From: Streptomyces sp. CB09001 | GTDB lineage: Bacteria; Actinomycetota; Actinomycetes; Streptomycetales; Streptomycetaceae | Reading direction: 5' to 3' | Assembly: GCF_003369795.1 (NCBI RefSeq) | Contig: NZ_CP026730.1 | Coordinates: 6,315,001-6,379,000, forward strand | DNA length: 64,000 nt | Shown here: positions 14,783 to 23,372 of the stretch, piece after piece | Numbering within the stretch: position 1 is the stretch's first letter | Layout: every line of letters begins with the position of its first letter | Translations under genes and position numbers: made by a program | Notes under the pieces: generated by a model | The model's database searches: none | Told to the model about the DNA's origin: nothing | What the model saw: the letters and a program-made list of their open reading frames with translations, nothing else

Positions 14783-17700
14783 ATGCCGCACTCGCCCGTG
14801 TCACCCGCCGAATCCCCGGCCCCTCAGCCCAGCCGTCCCCGCCCGGTCGTCAGCCGTCGCCGTCTCCTGGAGGGCGGTGCCGCCGTCCTCGGCGCCCTCG
14901 CGCTGTCCGCGTCGCCCCTCGCGGCGCAGGCGGCCGTACGGCGGGCGGCGGCCGACGAGCCGCCGGAGTGGAACGACTTCGGTGTCTTCCGGCTCGGGAC
15001 CCAGCCGCCGCACGCCACGCTCACGCCGTACGCGGGCGTCGAGCAGGCGCTCGCCGGCGACCGTGCCCGCTCGCCCTACCGGCTGAGCCTGGACGGCACC
15101 TGGAAGTTCGCCTACGCCGACCGCCCCGAGGACCGGGACGCTGACTTCCACCGCACCGACGTGGACGACGGCGACTGGGAGACCATCCCCGTCCCGTCCG
15201 TGTGGCAGCTGCACGGTCACGACTTCCCGATCTACCTGAACATCACCTACCCGTACTGGGGCCCCAACGGCCTCGGCGAGGAGCCGCAGCCGCCCGCCGC
15301 GCCGACCCGCTACAACCCGGTCGGCCAGTACCGGCGCACCTTCACCGTCCCCCGGGACTGGAAGGGTCGGCGCACCTTCCTCCACTTCGAGGGCGTCAAG
15401 TCCGCGCACTACGTGTGGATCAACGGCGAACTGGCCGGTTACGACGAGGACTCCTACACGCCCTCGGAGTACGACGTCACCGACCTCCTCAAGCCGGGCA
15501 CCAACCAGATCGCCGTCGAGGTCTACCGCTACTCCGACGGCGACTGGATGGAGGACCAGGACATGATCCGGGTGAGCGGCATCTTCCGCTCGGTCCACCT
15601 CTACTCCACCCCGGCCGTGCACCTGCGCGACTTCAAGCTGGACACCCCGCTCGACGACACCTACACCGGCGCCGAACTGGCCGTCACCGCGAGCGTGCGG
15701 GCGTACGACGGGGGCGGGACCGGCCGCTACACCGTCGAGACCCAGCTGTACGACGCGCGCGGCCACGCCGTCTGGTCCCGGCCGCTCCAGCAGCCCGTCG
15801 AGGTCGGTGCCGCGGGCACCGGCGAGGACGTCACCGTGCGCGCCGCGAAGGCGGTGCCGAAGCCGAGGCTCTGGTCGGCCGAGCACCCGAACCTCTACAC
15901 GGCCGTCCTGCGCCTGCGGGATCCCGCGGGCAAGGTGACCGAGACCCTGTCGCACCGGGTGGGCTTCCGCGAGTTCGCGCTCAAGGACGGCCTGATGCGG
16001 ATCAACGGCGAGCCGGTGTCCTTCCGCGGCACCAACCGCCACGAAATGCACCCCTCCCGCGGCACCGCGCTCACCCGCGAGGACATGGTCGAGGACATCA
16101 CGATCATCAAGCGGATGAACATCAACAGCGTCCGCACCTCGCACTACCCCAACAACCCGTACTGGCTGGAACTGGCCGACGAGTACGGCCTCTACCTCGT
16201 CGACGAGACCAACCTGGAGACCCACGGCATCCGCGACGAGTACCCCGGCGACCACCCCGACTGGACCGCCGCCTGCGTGGCCCGCGCCCAGAACATGGTG
16301 CACCGCGACAAGAACCACGCCTCCGTCGTCATCTGGTCGCTGGGCAACGAGGCGGGCGGCGGTTCCACCTTCACCGCCATGCACGACTGGATCCGCTCCT
16401 ACGACGACACCCGCGTCATCCAGTACGAGGGCGACGACCGCCCGGGCGTCAGCGACATCCGCTCGGAGATGTACGACAGCCCGCAGCGCGTCGAGCAGCG
16501 CGCGAAGGACACCTCCGACACCCGGCCGTACGTCATGATCGAGTACGCCCACTCGATGGGGAACTCCACCGGCAACTTCAAGAAGTACTGGGACATCGTC
16601 CGCCGGTACGACGTCCTCCAGGGCGGCTGGATCTGGGACTTCGTGGACCAGTCCCTCCACACGCCCGTCCCCGCCCGCACCCTGCTCACCGAGGCCGGGC
16701 CCGCCGGGCTGCGCGGCGAGATCCTCGCCACCCGGGGCACCCTCGACCGCGACAAGGGCCTGTCCGGCATCACCGTCTTCGAGCGCGACGACAGCCTCGA
16801 CCTCACGGGCTCACTGACCCTGGAGGCCTGGATCACCCCGCACGTGACGGGCTACCACCAGCCGATCCTCGCCAAGGGCGACACCCAGTACGCGCTGAAG
16901 CAGAACGGCCGGACCCTGGAGTTCTTCATCCACTCCGAAGGCCAGTGGATCACCGCGAACTGGACCGTGCCGGACGACTGGACCGGCCGCGAGCACCACC
17001 TCGCGGGCGTCTTCGACGCGGACGCCGGGACCCTGACCCTCTACGTCGACGGTGTCGAACGGGCCACCCGCACCACCGACCGGCGCCCCAGCAGCAACAC
17101 CGCGCCCCTCGCCCTCGCCAGCGACGCCGACAACCAGGTACGGGAGTTCAGCGGCACCGTCCGCCGCGCCCGCGTCTACGCCCGCGCCCTCGGCGCCGCC
17201 GAACTGGCCTCCGAGAGCCGCGGTCCCGGCGACGAGGGAGTGCGGTTCTGGTTCGACGCCGCCACGGTGAGGACCACGACACGGCGGCCCCGGGACAGGA
17301 CGTTCCTCGCCTACGGCGGCGACTGGGGCGACAACCCCAACGACGGCGCCTTCGTCGCGGACGGCATCATCACCGCCGACCGCGGCCACACCGGCAAGGC
17401 CGCCGAGGTCAAGCGCGTCTACCAGGCGATCGACGCCGCCCGCACCCCGGGCGGCGGCCCCGGCGCCGTCACCCTCACCAACGAGTACCTCTTCACCCGC
17501 CTCCGCGAGTTCGACGGCCACTGGGAACTCGTCGCCGACGGCGAGGTCGTACGGCGCGGCAAGCTGACCCGGGACCAGCTGGACGTGGCACCGCGCACCA
17601 GCAAGGACATCACCGTCCCCGTCCGGCTGCCGGGCCGCCCCGCCCCGGGCACCGAGTACTTCCTCCAACTCTCCTTCACCACCAAGGAGTCCACCCCGTG

Positions 17701-18706
17701 GGCGAAGGCGGGCTTCGAGGTGGCCCGCCGGCAGCTCCCCGTCGAGACCGACGCCCACGCCGTCACCCCGGCCCGCCTGGCGAGCGTGCCGGTCCTGCGC
17801 CAAGAGGACCGCGACCAGGACATCGAGGTCACCGGCAACGGCTTCTCGGTCACCGTCGACAAGCGCACCGGCACCATCACCTCCTACGATGCCCGGGGCA
17901 CCCGGCTGATCACCTCCGGTCCCGTGCCCAACTTCTGGCGCGCGCCCACCGACAACGACAAGGGCAACGGCCAGCACACCCGCAACCAGACCTGGCGCGA
18001 CGCGGGCGCCCGCCGCGAGGTCACCGACGTCACGGTGCGCCCCCTCGGCGACCGGGCCGTCGAGATCAAGGTCACCGGCACGCTGCCCACGTCGGTGGAG
18101 TCCGCGTACAGCACCACCTACACCGTGTTCGGCAACGGCGAGATCAAGGTCGACAACACCCTGCACCCCGGCGCCGCGAACCTGCCCTACATCCCCGAGG
18201 TCGGCACGATGCTGTTCCTGCCGCGCGGCCTGGACCGGGTGCACTGGTACGGCCGCGGCCCCGAGGAGAACCACTGGGACCGCAACGACGGCACGGACGT
18301 CGGCCGCTACTCCGGGACCGTCGCCGAGCAGTGGACGCCGTACATCCGCCCGCAGGAGAACGGCAACAAGACCGACGTCCGCTGGATCGCCCTCACCGAC
18401 CGCCGCGGCGTGGGCCTGCTCGTCTCCGGCGAACCCCTGCTGGAGGCCAACGCGTCGTACTTCACGCCGGAGGACCTGTCGGCCGGGGTGCGGCACGACT
18501 ACCAGCTCACCCCGAGGGACGAGGTCGTCCTGCGCCTGAACCACCGGCAGATGGGCGTCGGCGGCGACAACAGCTGGGGCGCGCACACCCACGACGAGTT
18601 CAAGCTCTTCGCCGACCGGGACTACGCCTACACCTACCGGCTTCGCCCGCTCACCGACGTGCGGGACGCGACGCGCGCCTCGCGGCGGTCGACGGCGACC
18701 GAGTAG
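14783..18706 (+). CDS. Exported GH2 beta-galactosidase with inserted LamG-like domain
   Basis: 1307 aa, much longer than LacZ (about 1020). The N-terminus has SRRRLLEGGAAVLGALALSA, a Tat-type signal with an SRRRLL motif. GH2 sugar-binding and Ig-like domains run to about 400 (LSLDGTWKFAYADRP, MEDQDMIRVSGIFRSVHLY). The TIM barrel follows, with acid/base Glu523 in WSLGNEAGGG and nucleophile Glu587 in YVMIEYAHSMGNS. At about 655-815 a concanavalin/LamG-like domain is inserted (SLTLEAWITPHVTGYHQPIL), after which the GH2 C-terminal domains resume (VPNFWRAPTDNDKGNG, VHWYGRGPEENHWDR). ATG 14783 has CGGAAGG eight bases upstream. It probably hydrolyses beta-galactosides outside the cell, with the insert perhaps binding substrate. 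Confidence 0.92.
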   Translation: MPHSPVSPAESPAPQPSRPRPVVSRRRLLEGGAAVLGALALSASPLAAQAAVRRAAADEPPEWNDFGVFRLGTQPPHATLTPYAGVEQALAGDRARSPYRLSLDGTWKFAYADRPEDRDADFHRTDVDDGDWETIPVPSVWQLHGHDFPIYLNITYPYWGPNGLGEEPQPPAAPTRYNPVGQYRRTFTVPRDWKGRRTFLHFEGVKSAHYVWINGELAGYDEDSYTPSEYDVTDLLKPGTNQIAVEVYRYSDGDWMEDQDMIRVSGIFRSVHLYSTPAVHLRDFKLDTPLDDTYTGAELAVTASVRAYDGGGTGRYTVETQLYDARGHAVWSRPLQQPVEVGAAGTGEDVTVRAAKAVPKPRLWSAEHPNLYTAVLRLRDPAGKVTETLSHRVGFREFALKDGLMRINGEPVSFRGTNRHEMHPSRGTALTREDMVEDITIIKRMNINSVRTSHYPNNPYWLELADEYGLYLVDETNLETHGIRDEYPGDHPDWTAACVARAQNMVHRDKNHASVVIWSLGNEAGGGSTFTAMHDWIRSYDDTRVIQYEGDDRPGVSDIRSEMYDSPQRVEQRAKDTSDTRPYVMIEYAHSMGNSTGNFKKYWDIVRRYDVLQGGWIWDFVDQSLHTPVPARTLLTEAGPAGLRGEILATRGTLDRDKGLSGITVFERDDSLDLTGSLTLEAWITPHVTGYHQPILAKGDTQYALKQNGRTLEFFIHSEGQWITANWTVPDDWTGREHHLAGVFDADAGTLTLYVDGVERATRTTDRRPSSNTAPLALASDADNQVREFSGTVRRARVYARALGAAELASESRGPGDEGVRFWFDAATVRTTTRRPRDRTFLAYGGDWGDNPNDGAFVADGIITADRGHTGKAAEVKRVYQAIDAARTPGGGPGAVTLTNEYLFTRLREFDGHWELVADGEVVRRGKLTRDQLDVAPRTSKDITVPVRLPGRPAPGTEYFLQLSFTTKESTPWAKAGFEVARRQLPVETDAHAVTPARLASVPVLRQEDRDQDIEVTGNGFSVTVDKRTGTITSYDARGTRLITSGPVPNFWRAPTDNDKGNGQHTRNQTWRDAGARREVTDVTVRPLGDRAVEIKVTGTLPTSVESAYSTTYTVFGNGEIKVDNTLHPGAANLPYIPEVGTMLFLPRGLDRVHWYGRGPEENHWDRNDGTDVGRYSGTVAEQWTPYIRPQENGNKTDVRWIALTDRRGVGLLVSGEPLLEANASYFTPEDLSAGVRHDYQLTPRDEVVLRLNHRQMGVGGDNSWGAHTHDEFKLFADRDYAYTYRLRPLTDVRDATRASRRSTATE

Positions 18707-18732
18707 GAGGAAGAGGCGAGGGAGCGGCGCCG

Positions 18733-19095
18733 TCAGTCGGCGGCGTCGCTGATCCCCAGTCGCAGGTGCTCCACGTGGTAGACGGCCTGGTCGAGCAGCC
18801 CGGAGACATGGTCGTCGTGCAGGGCGTACACCACCGAACGGCCCTTGCGCTCGCCGACCACCAGACCGAGGTTGCGCAGCAGCCGCAGCTGGTGCGAGCA
18901 GGCCGACTGCTCCATGCCGACCTCCGCCGCCAACTCGGTGGCGGGCAGCGGCCCTTCACGCAGCCGGGCGAGGATCAGCAGCCGGGACGGGGTGGACAGG
19001 GCCTGGAGGGTCGTGGCGACCTTCGCGACGTTGTCCGCGTCCAGCCGCACCCGCTCGGCGGCGTCCTGCGCGGTGGTGACGGCTCCGTGACCCAT
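18733..19095 (-). CDS. nmtR: ArsR/SmtB-family metal sensor, NmtR-like
   Basis: 120 aa. The winged helix includes LSTPSRLLILARLREGPLPA, then ELAAEVGMEQSACSHQLRLLRNLGLV and GRSVVYALHDDHV. The alpha-5 region shows Asp94, His96, His107 and His110, spaced as in Mycobacterium NmtR (D-x-H-x10-H-x2-H). The protein also begins Met-Gly-His-Gly, as I recall for NmtR, where Gly2/His3 take part in Ni/Co sensing. There is no ELCVC alpha-3 site. It should repress the divergent metal ATPase and release DNA on Ni(II) or Co(II). The operator at 19149-19176 lies between the two genes. Confidence 0.9.
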   Translation of the reverse strand: MGHGAVTTAQDAAERVRLDADNVAKVATTLQALSTPSRLLILARLREGPLPATELAAEVGMEQSACSHQLRLLRNLGLVVGERKGRSVVYALHDDHVSGLLDQAVYHVEHLRLGISDAAD

Positions 19096-19148
19096 GCCGC
19101 CATCTTACGCACCCGCCGAAGGACTCCCCGGGGGGCAGATGAACGGAT

Positions 19149-19176
19149 GAACAAATGAATGAGTCTTCATGTGTTC
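19149..19176 (+). promoter_or_regulatory. ArsR/NmtR-type operator palindrome
   Basis: GAAC-AA-ATGAA (19149-19159) and TTCAT-GT-GTTC (19166-19176) are inverted arms around a 6-bp centre. All nine paired positions outside the 2-bp gaps match. This is the usual form of SmtB/ArsR operators. An 8-bp direct repeat (ATGAACGG, ATGAACAA, ATGAATGA) begins at 19139 and overlaps the left arm. A -10-like TATGGT follows at 19179-19184, so a bound repressor would block the ATPase promoter. Confidence 0.75.
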
Positions 19177-19192
19177 CTGTATGGTGGGGCGC

Positions 19193-21094
19193 GTGCCCAC
19201 CACCCTCGCCCCCGCTCCGCAGACCGCGCCCACCACCGCGGCGCCGCCCCGCCGCCGCACCCGTGTCCTCGCCCTGCCCGAGGCCCGCTGGGCGCTCGTG
19301 TCGCTCCTCGCGTTCCTCGCGGCCCTGCCCCTCGACCTCGGCTCCGCCCCCGCCTGGACGTACGGCCCGCTGTACGCGGTCGCCTACACCGCCGGAGGCT
19401 GGGAGCCCGCGCTCGAAGGGCTGCGGGCGCTGCGCGAGAAGACCCTGGACGTCGACCTCCTGATGATCGTCGCGGCGCTCGGCGCGGCCGCCATCGGGCA
19501 GGTCCTCGACGGCGCCCTGCTGATCGTCATCTTCGCCACCTCCGGCGCCCTGGAGGCCCTGGCCACCGCCCGCACCGCCGACTCCGTGCGCGGACTGCTC
19601 GACCTCGCGCCCGCCACCGCGACCCGCCTGCGGGAAGGCGGCGAGGAGACCGTCCCGGCCGCCGACCTCGCCGTCGGCGACCTGGTCCTGGTCCGGCCGG
19701 GAGAGCGGATCGGCGCCGACGGCACGGTCGTCGACGGCACCGGGGAAGTCGACCAGGCCACCATCACCGGCGAGTCCCTGCCCGTCCTCAAGCGCCCCGG
19801 CGACGACGTCTTCGCCGGCACCCTCAACGGCACCGGCGCGCTGCGCCTGCGCGTCGGGCGCGACCCGGCCGACTCGGTCATCGCCCGGATCGTCACCCTG
19901 GTCGAGGAGGCGTCCCGCACCAAGGCGCCGACCCAGCTGTTCATCGAGAAGATCGAGCAGCGCTACTCGGTCGGCGTGGTCGTCGCCACCCTCGCGGTCT
20001 TCGGCATCCCCCTCGCCCTCGGCGCCGACCTCACGGGCGCCCTGCTGCGCGCCATGACCTTCATGATCGTCGCCTCGCCGTGCGCGGTCGTGCTCGCGAC
20101 GATGCCGCCGCTGCTGTCCGCCATCGCCAACGCCGGCCGGCACGGCGTCCTGGTCAAGTCGGCGGTCGCCATGGAACGCCTCGGCGAGATCGACGCCACC
20201 GCCCTCGACAAGACCGGCACCCTCACCGAGGGCACCCCCGAGGTGACCGCCGTAACCCCCTCGGCCGGTGGCGACGTCGACGAGGACACACTCCTCGCTC
20301 TCGCCGCCGCGGCCGAGCACCCCAGCGAACACCCGCTGGCCCGCGCGATCGTGGCCGCCGCCCGCGCCCGGGGACTGCACATCGCGTCCGCCGACGAGTT
20401 CACGGCGGCCCCCGGCCGTGGCGTGACGGCCGTGATCGACGGCCGCACGGTGCACGTCGGCCGCGCGGACACCCCCGACGGCGCCGAGACCACCGTCCGC
20501 GTCACCCGCGACGGCACCCTCCTCGGCACCCTCGCCCTCACCGACCGCCTCCGCGCCGACGCCGCCCGGGCCACCACCCGGCTCACCGCCCTCACCGGCA
20601 CCGCCCCCACCCTGCTCACCGGCGACCACGCGGCAGCCGCCGCCCGCGTGGCCGACGCGACCGGCATCACCGACGTCCGCGCCGGACTGCTGCCCGAGGG
20701 CAAGGTCGAGGCCGTACGGGAACGAGAGCGGGCCGGCCGCAAGGTGCTCTTCGTCGGCGACGGCGTCAACGACGCCCCCGCGCTGGCCGCCGCACACGCC
20801 GGCGTCGCCATGGGCCGGGCCGGTTCCGACCTCGCCCTGGAGACCGCCGACGCGGTGGTCGTGCGCGACGAGCTGACGGCCGTGCCCGCCGTCGTGGACC
20901 TCTCCCGGCGGGCCCGCAGACTGGTCGTCCAGAACCTGGCCGTCGCCGGGGTCTTCATCACCGTCCTCGTCCTGTGGGACCTCATCGGCCACCTCCCGCT
21001 GCCGCTCGGCGTCGCGGGCCACGAGGGCTCGACCGTGCTGGTCGGCCTGAACGGCCTGCGGCTGCTGCGCGAGTCGGCATGGCGCCCGGAGTGA
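19193..21094 (+). CDS. P1B-4-type metal-transporting ATPase (Co/Ni/Fe type, CtpJ/NmtA-like)
   Basis: About 633 aa. No N-terminal metal-binding HMA domain is seen. The order is membrane helices, actuator domain (TITGESLPV), SPC metal site (Ser295-Pro-Cys297), phosphorylation motif DKTGT (Asp339), then HPLA, GDGVNDAPAL and a last helix with HEGSTVLVGLNGLRLL. SPC plus HEGxT is the signature of the P1B-4 class (Co, Ni or Fe export), not the CPC of Cu/Zn/Cd pumps. ATG 19169, ATG 19181 and GTG 19193 are all possible starts. I prefer 19193, as a TATGGT -10 at 19179 would make the mRNA nearly leaderless. It is divergent from its presumed repressor. Confidence 0.92.
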   Translation: MPTTLAPAPQTAPTTAAPPRRRTRVLALPEARWALVSLLAFLAALPLDLGSAPAWTYGPLYAVAYTAGGWEPALEGLRALREKTLDVDLLMIVAALGAAAIGQVLDGALLIVIFATSGALEALATARTADSVRGLLDLAPATATRLREGGEETVPAADLAVGDLVLVRPGERIGADGTVVDGTGEVDQATITGESLPVLKRPGDDVFAGTLNGTGALRLRVGRDPADSVIARIVTLVEEASRTKAPTQLFIEKIEQRYSVGVVVATLAVFGIPLALGADLTGALLRAMTFMIVASPCAVVLATMPPLLSAIANAGRHGVLVKSAVAMERLGEIDATALDKTGTLTEGTPEVTAVTPSAGGDVDEDTLLALAAAAEHPSEHPLARAIVAAARARGLHIASADEFTAAPGRGVTAVIDGRTVHVGRADTPDGAETTVRVTRDGTLLGTLALTDRLRADAARATTRLTALTGTAPTLLTGDHAAAAARVADATGITDVRAGLLPEGKVEAVRERERAGRKVLFVGDGVNDAPALAAAHAGVAMGRAGSDLALETADAVVVRDELTAVPAVVDLSRRARRLVVQNLAVAGVFITVLVLWDLIGHLPLPLGVAGHEGSTVLVGLNGLRLLRESAWRPE

Positions 21095-21173
21095 TCCGCG
21101 GGACCCCAGCACGCGGCACGTCCATGTCGGATTCCCGCCAGCCCCGGCCCGTCCGGTGCACCATCCTGGACAC

Positions 21174-22658
21174 ATGCAGACGGGAATGCACACCGACACC
21201 GAGCGCTGCGCGCGCGCCGTCCGGTCGAAGGACGCACGGTTCGACGGCTGGTTCTTCACGGCCGTCCTGACGACCCGCATCTACTGCCGGCCCAGCTGCC
21301 CCGTGGTGCCGCCCAAGCCCGAGAACATGACCTTCTACCCGAGCGCGGCGGCCTGCCAGCAGGCCGGGTTCCGGGCGTGCAAACGCTGCCGCCCGGACAC
21401 CAGCCCCGGCTCGCCCGAGTGGAACCTGCGCGCCGACCTCACGGCCCGCGCCATGCGCCTGATCGCCGACGGCGTCGTGGACCGGGAGGGCGTACCCGGC
21501 CTCGCGGCCCGCCTCGGCTACAGCACCCGCCAGGTCGAACGCCAGCTCCTCGCCGAACTCGGCGCGAGCCCCCTCGCCCTCGCCCGCGCACAGCGCGCCC
21601 AGACCGCCCGGCTGCTGATCGAGACCACCCCACTGCCCATGGCGGACGTCGCCTTCGCGGCCGGCTTCTCCTCCATCCGCACCTTCAACGACACCGTCCG
21701 CGAGGTCTACGCCCTCTCCCCGAGCGAACTGCGCACCCGCGCCCCCAAGAGGCGCCCGGCCCCCACCGCCCCCGGCGCCCTGTCCCTCCGCCTCCCCTTC
21801 CGCACCCCGCTCAACCCCGACAACCTCTTCGGCCACCTCGCCGCCACCGCCGTCCCCGGCGTGGAGGAGTGGCGGGACGGCGCGTACCGGCGCACCCTGC
21901 GCCTCCCGTACGGTCACGGCATCGTGGCCCTCACCCCGAACCCCGACCACATCGCCTGCCGCCTCACCCTCAGCGACCCGCGCGACCTGACCGTCGCCAT
22001 CAGCCGCTGCCGGCGCCTGCTCGACCTGGACGCCGACCCGACGGCGATCGACGACCAGCTGCGCACCGACCCGCTGCTCGCACCGCTCGTCGACAAGGCC
22101 CCCGGCCGGCGGGTCCCCCGCACGGTGGACGAGGCGGAGTTCGCCGTACGGGCCGTGCTCGGCCAGCAGGTCTCCACCGCCGCCGCCCGCACCCACGCCG
22201 CCCGCCTGGTCACCGGGCACGGCGATCCGGTGGACGACCCCGAGGGCGGCCTCACCCACCTCTTCCCCTCCACCGGGGCGCTGGCGGCGGTGGACCCGGA
22301 GACCCTGGCCATGCCCAGGACCCGCCGCACCACCTTCACCACCCTGGTCGCCCACCTGGCCGACGGCTCCGTCAACCCGGGCGTCGAGAGCGACTGGGCC
22401 GAGACCCGCGCCCGGCTCCTCGACCTCCCCGGCTTCGGCCCCTGGACCGCCGACGTCATCGCCATGCGCGCCCTCGGCGACCCCGACGCCTTCCTCCCCA
22501 CCGACCTCGGCATCCGCCGCGCCGCCGCCGGACTGGGCCTGCCCTCCACCCCGGCCGCGCTCACCGCCCGCGCGGCGGCCTGGCGGCCCTGGCGGGCGTA
22601 CGCCGTCCAGTACCTGTGGGCGACCGACGACCACCCGATCAACTTCCTGCCCGTATGA
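21174..22658 (+). CDS. Ada-AlkA fusion: methylphosphotriester acceptor, AraC HTH and 3-methyladenine glycosylase
   Basis: About 494 aa. Residues 1-75 are the Ada N-domain with four zinc Cys (YCRPSC and ACKRC) that takes methyl from phosphotriesters. About 85-180 is the AraC-type HTH (LAARLGYSTRQVERQLLAELG, MADVAFAAGFSSIRTFNDTVRE). About 195-300 is the AlkA N-domain. The HhH-GPD glycosylase follows, with LLDLPGFGPWTADVIAMRALG and the catalytic Asp in FLPTDLG. The protein should sense methylation damage, activate genes and excise alkylated bases. ATG 21156 and ATG 21186 are alternative starts. It lies 38 bp upstream of ogt, so the pair forms an alkylation-repair operon. Confidence 0.92.
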   Translation: MQTGMHTDTERCARAVRSKDARFDGWFFTAVLTTRIYCRPSCPVVPPKPENMTFYPSAAACQQAGFRACKRCRPDTSPGSPEWNLRADLTARAMRLIADGVVDREGVPGLAARLGYSTRQVERQLLAELGASPLALARAQRAQTARLLIETTPLPMADVAFAAGFSSIRTFNDTVREVYALSPSELRTRAPKRRPAPTAPGALSLRLPFRTPLNPDNLFGHLAATAVPGVEEWRDGAYRRTLRLPYGHGIVALTPNPDHIACRLTLSDPRDLTVAISRCRRLLDLDADPTAIDDQLRTDPLLAPLVDKAPGRRVPRTVDEAEFAVRAVLGQQVSTAAARTHAARLVTGHGDPVDDPEGGLTHLFPSTGALAAVDPETLAMPRTRRTTFTTLVAHLADGSVNPGVESDWAETRARLLDLPGFGPWTADVIAMRALGDPDAFLPTDLGIRRAAAGLGLPSTPAALTARAAAWRPWRAYAVQYLWATDDHPINFLPV

Positions 22659-22696
22659 GCCCGTTCGAGCCCGTCCGAGGAGCCGGAGCGAAACCC

Positions 22697-23191
22697 GTGA
22701 AACAGCACACCGTGATCGACAGCCCCTACGGCGCCCTCACCCTCGTCGCCGAGGACGGCGCCCTGTGCGGCCTCTACATGACCGACCAGCGCCACCGCCC
22801 GGCGGAGGAGACCTTCGGCGCACGCGACGAACGCCCCTTCGCCGAGACCGAGGAGCAGCTGGAGGCCTACTTCACCGGCGAACTGAAGGACTTCACCCTC
22901 GGCCTGCGCCTCAACGGCACCCCGTTCCAGCGCACCGTCTGGGCGCAGCTCCGGAAGATCCCCTACGGCGAGACCCGCACCTACGGCGAACTCGCCGCCG
23001 CCCTCGGCAACCCGGCCGCCTCCCGCGCGGTGGGCCTCGCCAACGGCCGCAACCCGGTCGGCATCATCGTCCCCTGCCACCGCGTCATCGGCGCGAGCGG
23101 CGGCCTCACCGGCTACGGCGGCGGCCTGGAACGCAAGCAGCGGCTGCTGGACTTCGAGCGGGGGGCGGCGGGACCGGAGGCCCTGTTCTAG
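22697..23191 (+). CDS. ogt: Methylated-DNA--[protein]-cysteine S-methyltransferase
   Basis: 164 aa. The active-site motif IVPCHRVIG places the acceptor Cys at residue 127. FQRTVWAQLRKIPYGETRTYGELA is the DNA-binding helix-wing region and GYGGGLERKQRLL the C-terminus. It removes O6-methyl groups from guanine by suicidal transfer. GTG 22697 has GGAG eight bases upstream; an in-frame ATG at 22655 overlapping the previous stop would add 14 unconserved residues. It is cotranscribed with the Ada-AlkA fusion, which lacks this second Ada domain. Confidence 0.93.
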   Translation: MKQHTVIDSPYGALTLVAEDGALCGLYMTDQRHRPAEETFGARDERPFAETEEQLEAYFTGELKDFTLGLRLNGTPFQRTVWAQLRKIPYGETRTYGELAAALGNPAASRAVGLANGRNPVGIIVPCHRVIGASGGLTGYGGGLERKQRLLDFERGAAGPEALF

Positions 23192-23216
23192 CCGCGTCGG
23201 CTCCGGCGAAAACGCG

Positions 23217-23246
23217 TTGCCCGCGCGCCGCGGGGCCCGCTACGCT
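23217..23246 (+). promoter_or_regulatory. Candidate promoter of the LLM oxidoreductase gene
   Basis: TTGCCC (23217-23222), an 18-bp spacer, and TACGCT (23241-23246) resemble a primary-sigma promoter. The leader would be about 120 nt and contains a GGAGG at 23359-23363 before ATG 23373. Confidence 0.4.
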
Positions 23247-23372
23247 CACCGGACTCTGAAGACCACGCTCTCCCGAACGATGCCGCAGATGGGGAGCAGG
23301 CCCGCGCACAGCAGCCCGGGACCACGGAGGGGCGGCGCCACTTCTCGGCATGCCCTCCGGAGGACCGCACCC

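Noticed and set aside
15202..19158. 1318-codon plus-strand open frame overlapping the beta-galactosidase gene
   Set aside because: It is almost pure Arg/Pro/His/Gly and shifted one frame from a complete GH2 enzyme, so it is a codon-bias artefact.
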